Below, in pieces: positions 61,601-64,000 of a stretch of 64,000 bases of DNA; position 1 is the stretch's first letter; each line of letters begins with the position of its first letter. The DNA is from Anisakis pegreffii (Eukaryota; Nematoda; Chromadorea; Rhabditida; Anisakidae). The notes under the pieces were generated by a model. The model saw only the letters and a program-made list of their open reading frames with translations, searched no databases and had not been told where the DNA came from. The translations under genes and the position numbers were made by a program. The stretch spans positions 186,001 through 250,000 of the forward strand of contig JAPYMA010000408.1 in NCBI GenBank assembly GCA_035041965.1, in the 5' to 3' direction.

Positions 61601-64000
61601 GCAATTATGAAACCCATTGGCTGCATTGTTGCCCAGTGAACATATTGTTGTGGTGGTGAATGATTTATTTAGGCATTTTTTGAGAGACAAATGATATATA
61701 GTGCAATCGCGCATTCAGATAAACTACTTACTAACAATTTTGCGTTCATTCAAATCATGTTTTGCTTATTTATCCTTTCAGTGCAACATTTAACTTACAC
61801 TGAAGTAAATCGATCGAATTTAAAGTCATTTCAATTGAGATTTGCAGACTTCAGTACCAATCCGTGCACATTCATGTATTCGTTACCGAATGATTTATAT
61901 ACCGTGTGACGCAATGTTGGTTCAGCAAATCCATCAACAATGCGAATGATTTCGAAAGTGAGCGTTGCTAATCAATGAAGTGATAAAACTATCCCAGGCG
62001 TTTGTTATCACTATGCATGCAACTGTCAGTTTTACCGCTAGGTACTCATTTAATGCGTTCCGTACCTAACTGCATGGAATCAGTTGGGTGTTCCATGGTT
62101 TGAAGATCGCGAAGATTGCTTCAGTCAACGACTTATCATAATGTTAGCGACAGTAGCGATGATCCATCCACCTGGTGTTCGGAATCAAATTTATTATCTC
62201 GAAATAAATGCCGCTTTTTCAAAAATATTACAATGTTTTCTCTGTTGAATGTGAAGATATAATCGAGTCATGACTTCGATCAATCACTAATTTCGACACT
62301 TCTACTGCGTTCTGTTGTTTTAGAAAAAAATTTATGCCAAATGTTCAAAAAATGTATATATGTAAATAAAGATACAAATATATATTCGAGGGAAAAGGCT
62401 TTTAAGAATATGGCATGCGGGGACATTAAGTAATATTGCGCTTCCGATGGAAGTTAATGATGTCGTCACTTGATCCCTTTTCGCAATAGCTAAACGCCAT
62501 AATCATGTTAGTATAGGTGCAATAACTTAAGAACGTGTAATCCGTCGAATTCAAAATCAATTTACTTTCAACTTTTTGATATGAATGTCTCGCATGACCA
62601 TTATTTCTTCAACATCCACTTTGAGTTCCGTTCTCAGTTTATGTGCTCTAATCGCAAAAAAATGTCCTTTAAGTGCAGACAGCAATATCTGATGTTCCAT
62701 TCAATGAAATCCACCATATAATCCGTTCTTTTCATAACAACCCATCTTCCGTCGTTAGGCAAATATCATCACGTCGTGCATTCTTAATGCGACTTGAAGG
62801 TTCGATTGTCAAATTGAAATTATATCCATTGCGATCAGTGCAGTGCAATCACGCTTTTATCGCCACGCAACACTCATCATCTATTGAACATTGATCCGAA
62901 CGTTTATTTGCATCGATGATCTTAAAATGACATCGATCACCTACCAACTTCCATTTTCTGCTCACTATAACATTGCAATATTTCATAATCCACTCTCTCA
63001 TCAGTAGTAGAAAGTATGGTTATATGTTCTAAAATACAGTACCACAATCCTATTAGCAATGATAACGGCATCAGTAATGCCCCTAATGCTAGGCATCATA
63101 ATAACAAAAATAATTGAACAATATAGAGTACCAGTCGGTTCATAATGGAGTATTATCATTACTTCCAGTGCTCAGTATGTGTATCAAATGATGAAACAGC
63201 ATTCACAAATAGCATAATGCTTAATAAATTTCATGAACAGGTGCACTCCTGATTATAAATGGACATATGCTGCGTGAAAATTAACTTGTTATAACTTTTG
63301 GATTAATGATTTCGTGATCTGTTCGTGTTATGATAATATTCAAGTGGTGATCATGAATCAATTCTTCAACGTGATTGTTGTTGTTATTGAAGTTCGTCGA
63401 AAGCTTCATCGAAGACTGTAATGAATCCAATTTCATAATTTCATCATATGTAACAACAATTAATTTTCAATAGCACCACTGAAGTAGGAATATTCTTCCT
63501 CAGCGTCAAGTTTATTTTTTTGTTCACATTTTTTAAGCCGTGAATATGTTGATCAAACTATTGCTGACCTTGGAGCGTTTAATTTCATTCAGATTTCGAA
63601 CTTTGTTATCTGATTGTTGTATTGATGTTTTTTTCATTTTCAACACGTTCCACCTTTCTATTAGTGTTTTACAGAAACAAAGTACAAGAGAATGTTCATC
63701 AGAGTCTATCGTGTAAATCTCAAATCGAATCTCAACTCTAAAAAATTCATGCTATCTTCATTGTTTTGCGCAACATTATAGTCGGTTTATTCAACTAAAA
63801 TGTTAAGAATTCCCTCTCAAAATTAATCGTCTGACACAAAGATTCTAATCGATGTCAATCTTCCAGCGAGCAACATTAACACAGTTTCAATTTTTCGTTT
63901 ATCATCATCTTAATATTTTGCGTGGCACTTTTTTCAGCAGTTGACATGATTCCTCACGCTGACTCGTATCCAAGCCTTTTGCCAGTATCTCTTCACAACT
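58646..64000. other. Gene-poor right end, no gene recognised
   Basis: Several coding-like but unlinked frames occur: 59639-59872 minus, 60024-60242 minus, and 61022-61225 plus (66 residues, a few cysteines). None has a signal, motif or consistent splice partner. The rest is AT-rich intergenic sequence. No tRNA, rRNA or recognisable transposon was seen. Confidence 0.3.

Noticed and set aside
1..64000. tRNA, rRNA and spliced-leader RNA genes
   Set aside because: Looked for B-box-like GGTTCGANTCC with a plausible cloverleaf and for known snRNA and SL motifs by eye; none was convincing. A tRNAscan-SE or Infernal run would be decisive.

Overview
The window looks like nuclear DNA from a nematode, most likely a parasitic one with mid-sized introns. 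It is AT-rich. Genes are split into small exons that rejoin with consistent phase across GT...AG introns of roughly 50 to 500 bp, with nematode-type TTTCAG acceptors. The recognisable families are animal ones, and two have a nematode flavour: calponin-like (CLIK/UNC-87) repeats and a secreted protein with many CBM14 chitin-binding domains. No database was searched. Identities come from motifs seen in conceptual splices, and species-level placement is not possible.

Layout. 0-10.8 kb is gene-poor: an inverted-repeat element at the left edge, a GC-rich structured island (1.9-2.2 kb), a hAT-like MITE (5.7 kb), fragments of a minus-strand gene with a C-type-lectin-like exon (6.8-7.6 kb) and a solitary satellite monomer (8.0 kb). 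10.9-17.5 kb holds the most striking gene, a predicted 1442-residue protein joining about 1000 residues of Pro/Lys/Glu/Asp-rich 82-residue repeats to degenerate CLIK motifs. 18.2-21.7 kb has coding-like exons I cannot identify. 22.5-23.7 kb has a 50-bp hairpin and a foldback MITE whose truncated second copy lies at 55.1-55.7 kb.

27.2-32.1 kb is a complete 14-exon gene for N-acetylglucosaminyltransferase I (MGAT1/GnT-I), the Golgi enzyme that opens hybrid and complex N-glycan synthesis. 36.0-38.7 kb is a peripherin-like tetraspanin on the plus strand, converging on a minus-strand TMCC-family coiled-coil membrane protein gene (40.3-43.9 kb). 44.9-46.5 kb is a satellite array with alternating long and short units. 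48.4-52.8 kb is an 11-exon secreted protein with six CBM14 domains. 53-64 kb is sparse, with a few candidate exons (a signal-anchor exon, a possible PLAT segment) and no confidently named gene.

The genes do not form an obvious pathway. They suggest muscle or thin-filament (repeat/CLIK), Golgi (GnT-I), membrane-organising (tetraspanin, TMCC) and extracellular chitin-matrix (CBM14) roles. Exon joins given below are conceptual, with phase checked base by base. Start codons and a few junctions flagged in the entries still need transcript support.
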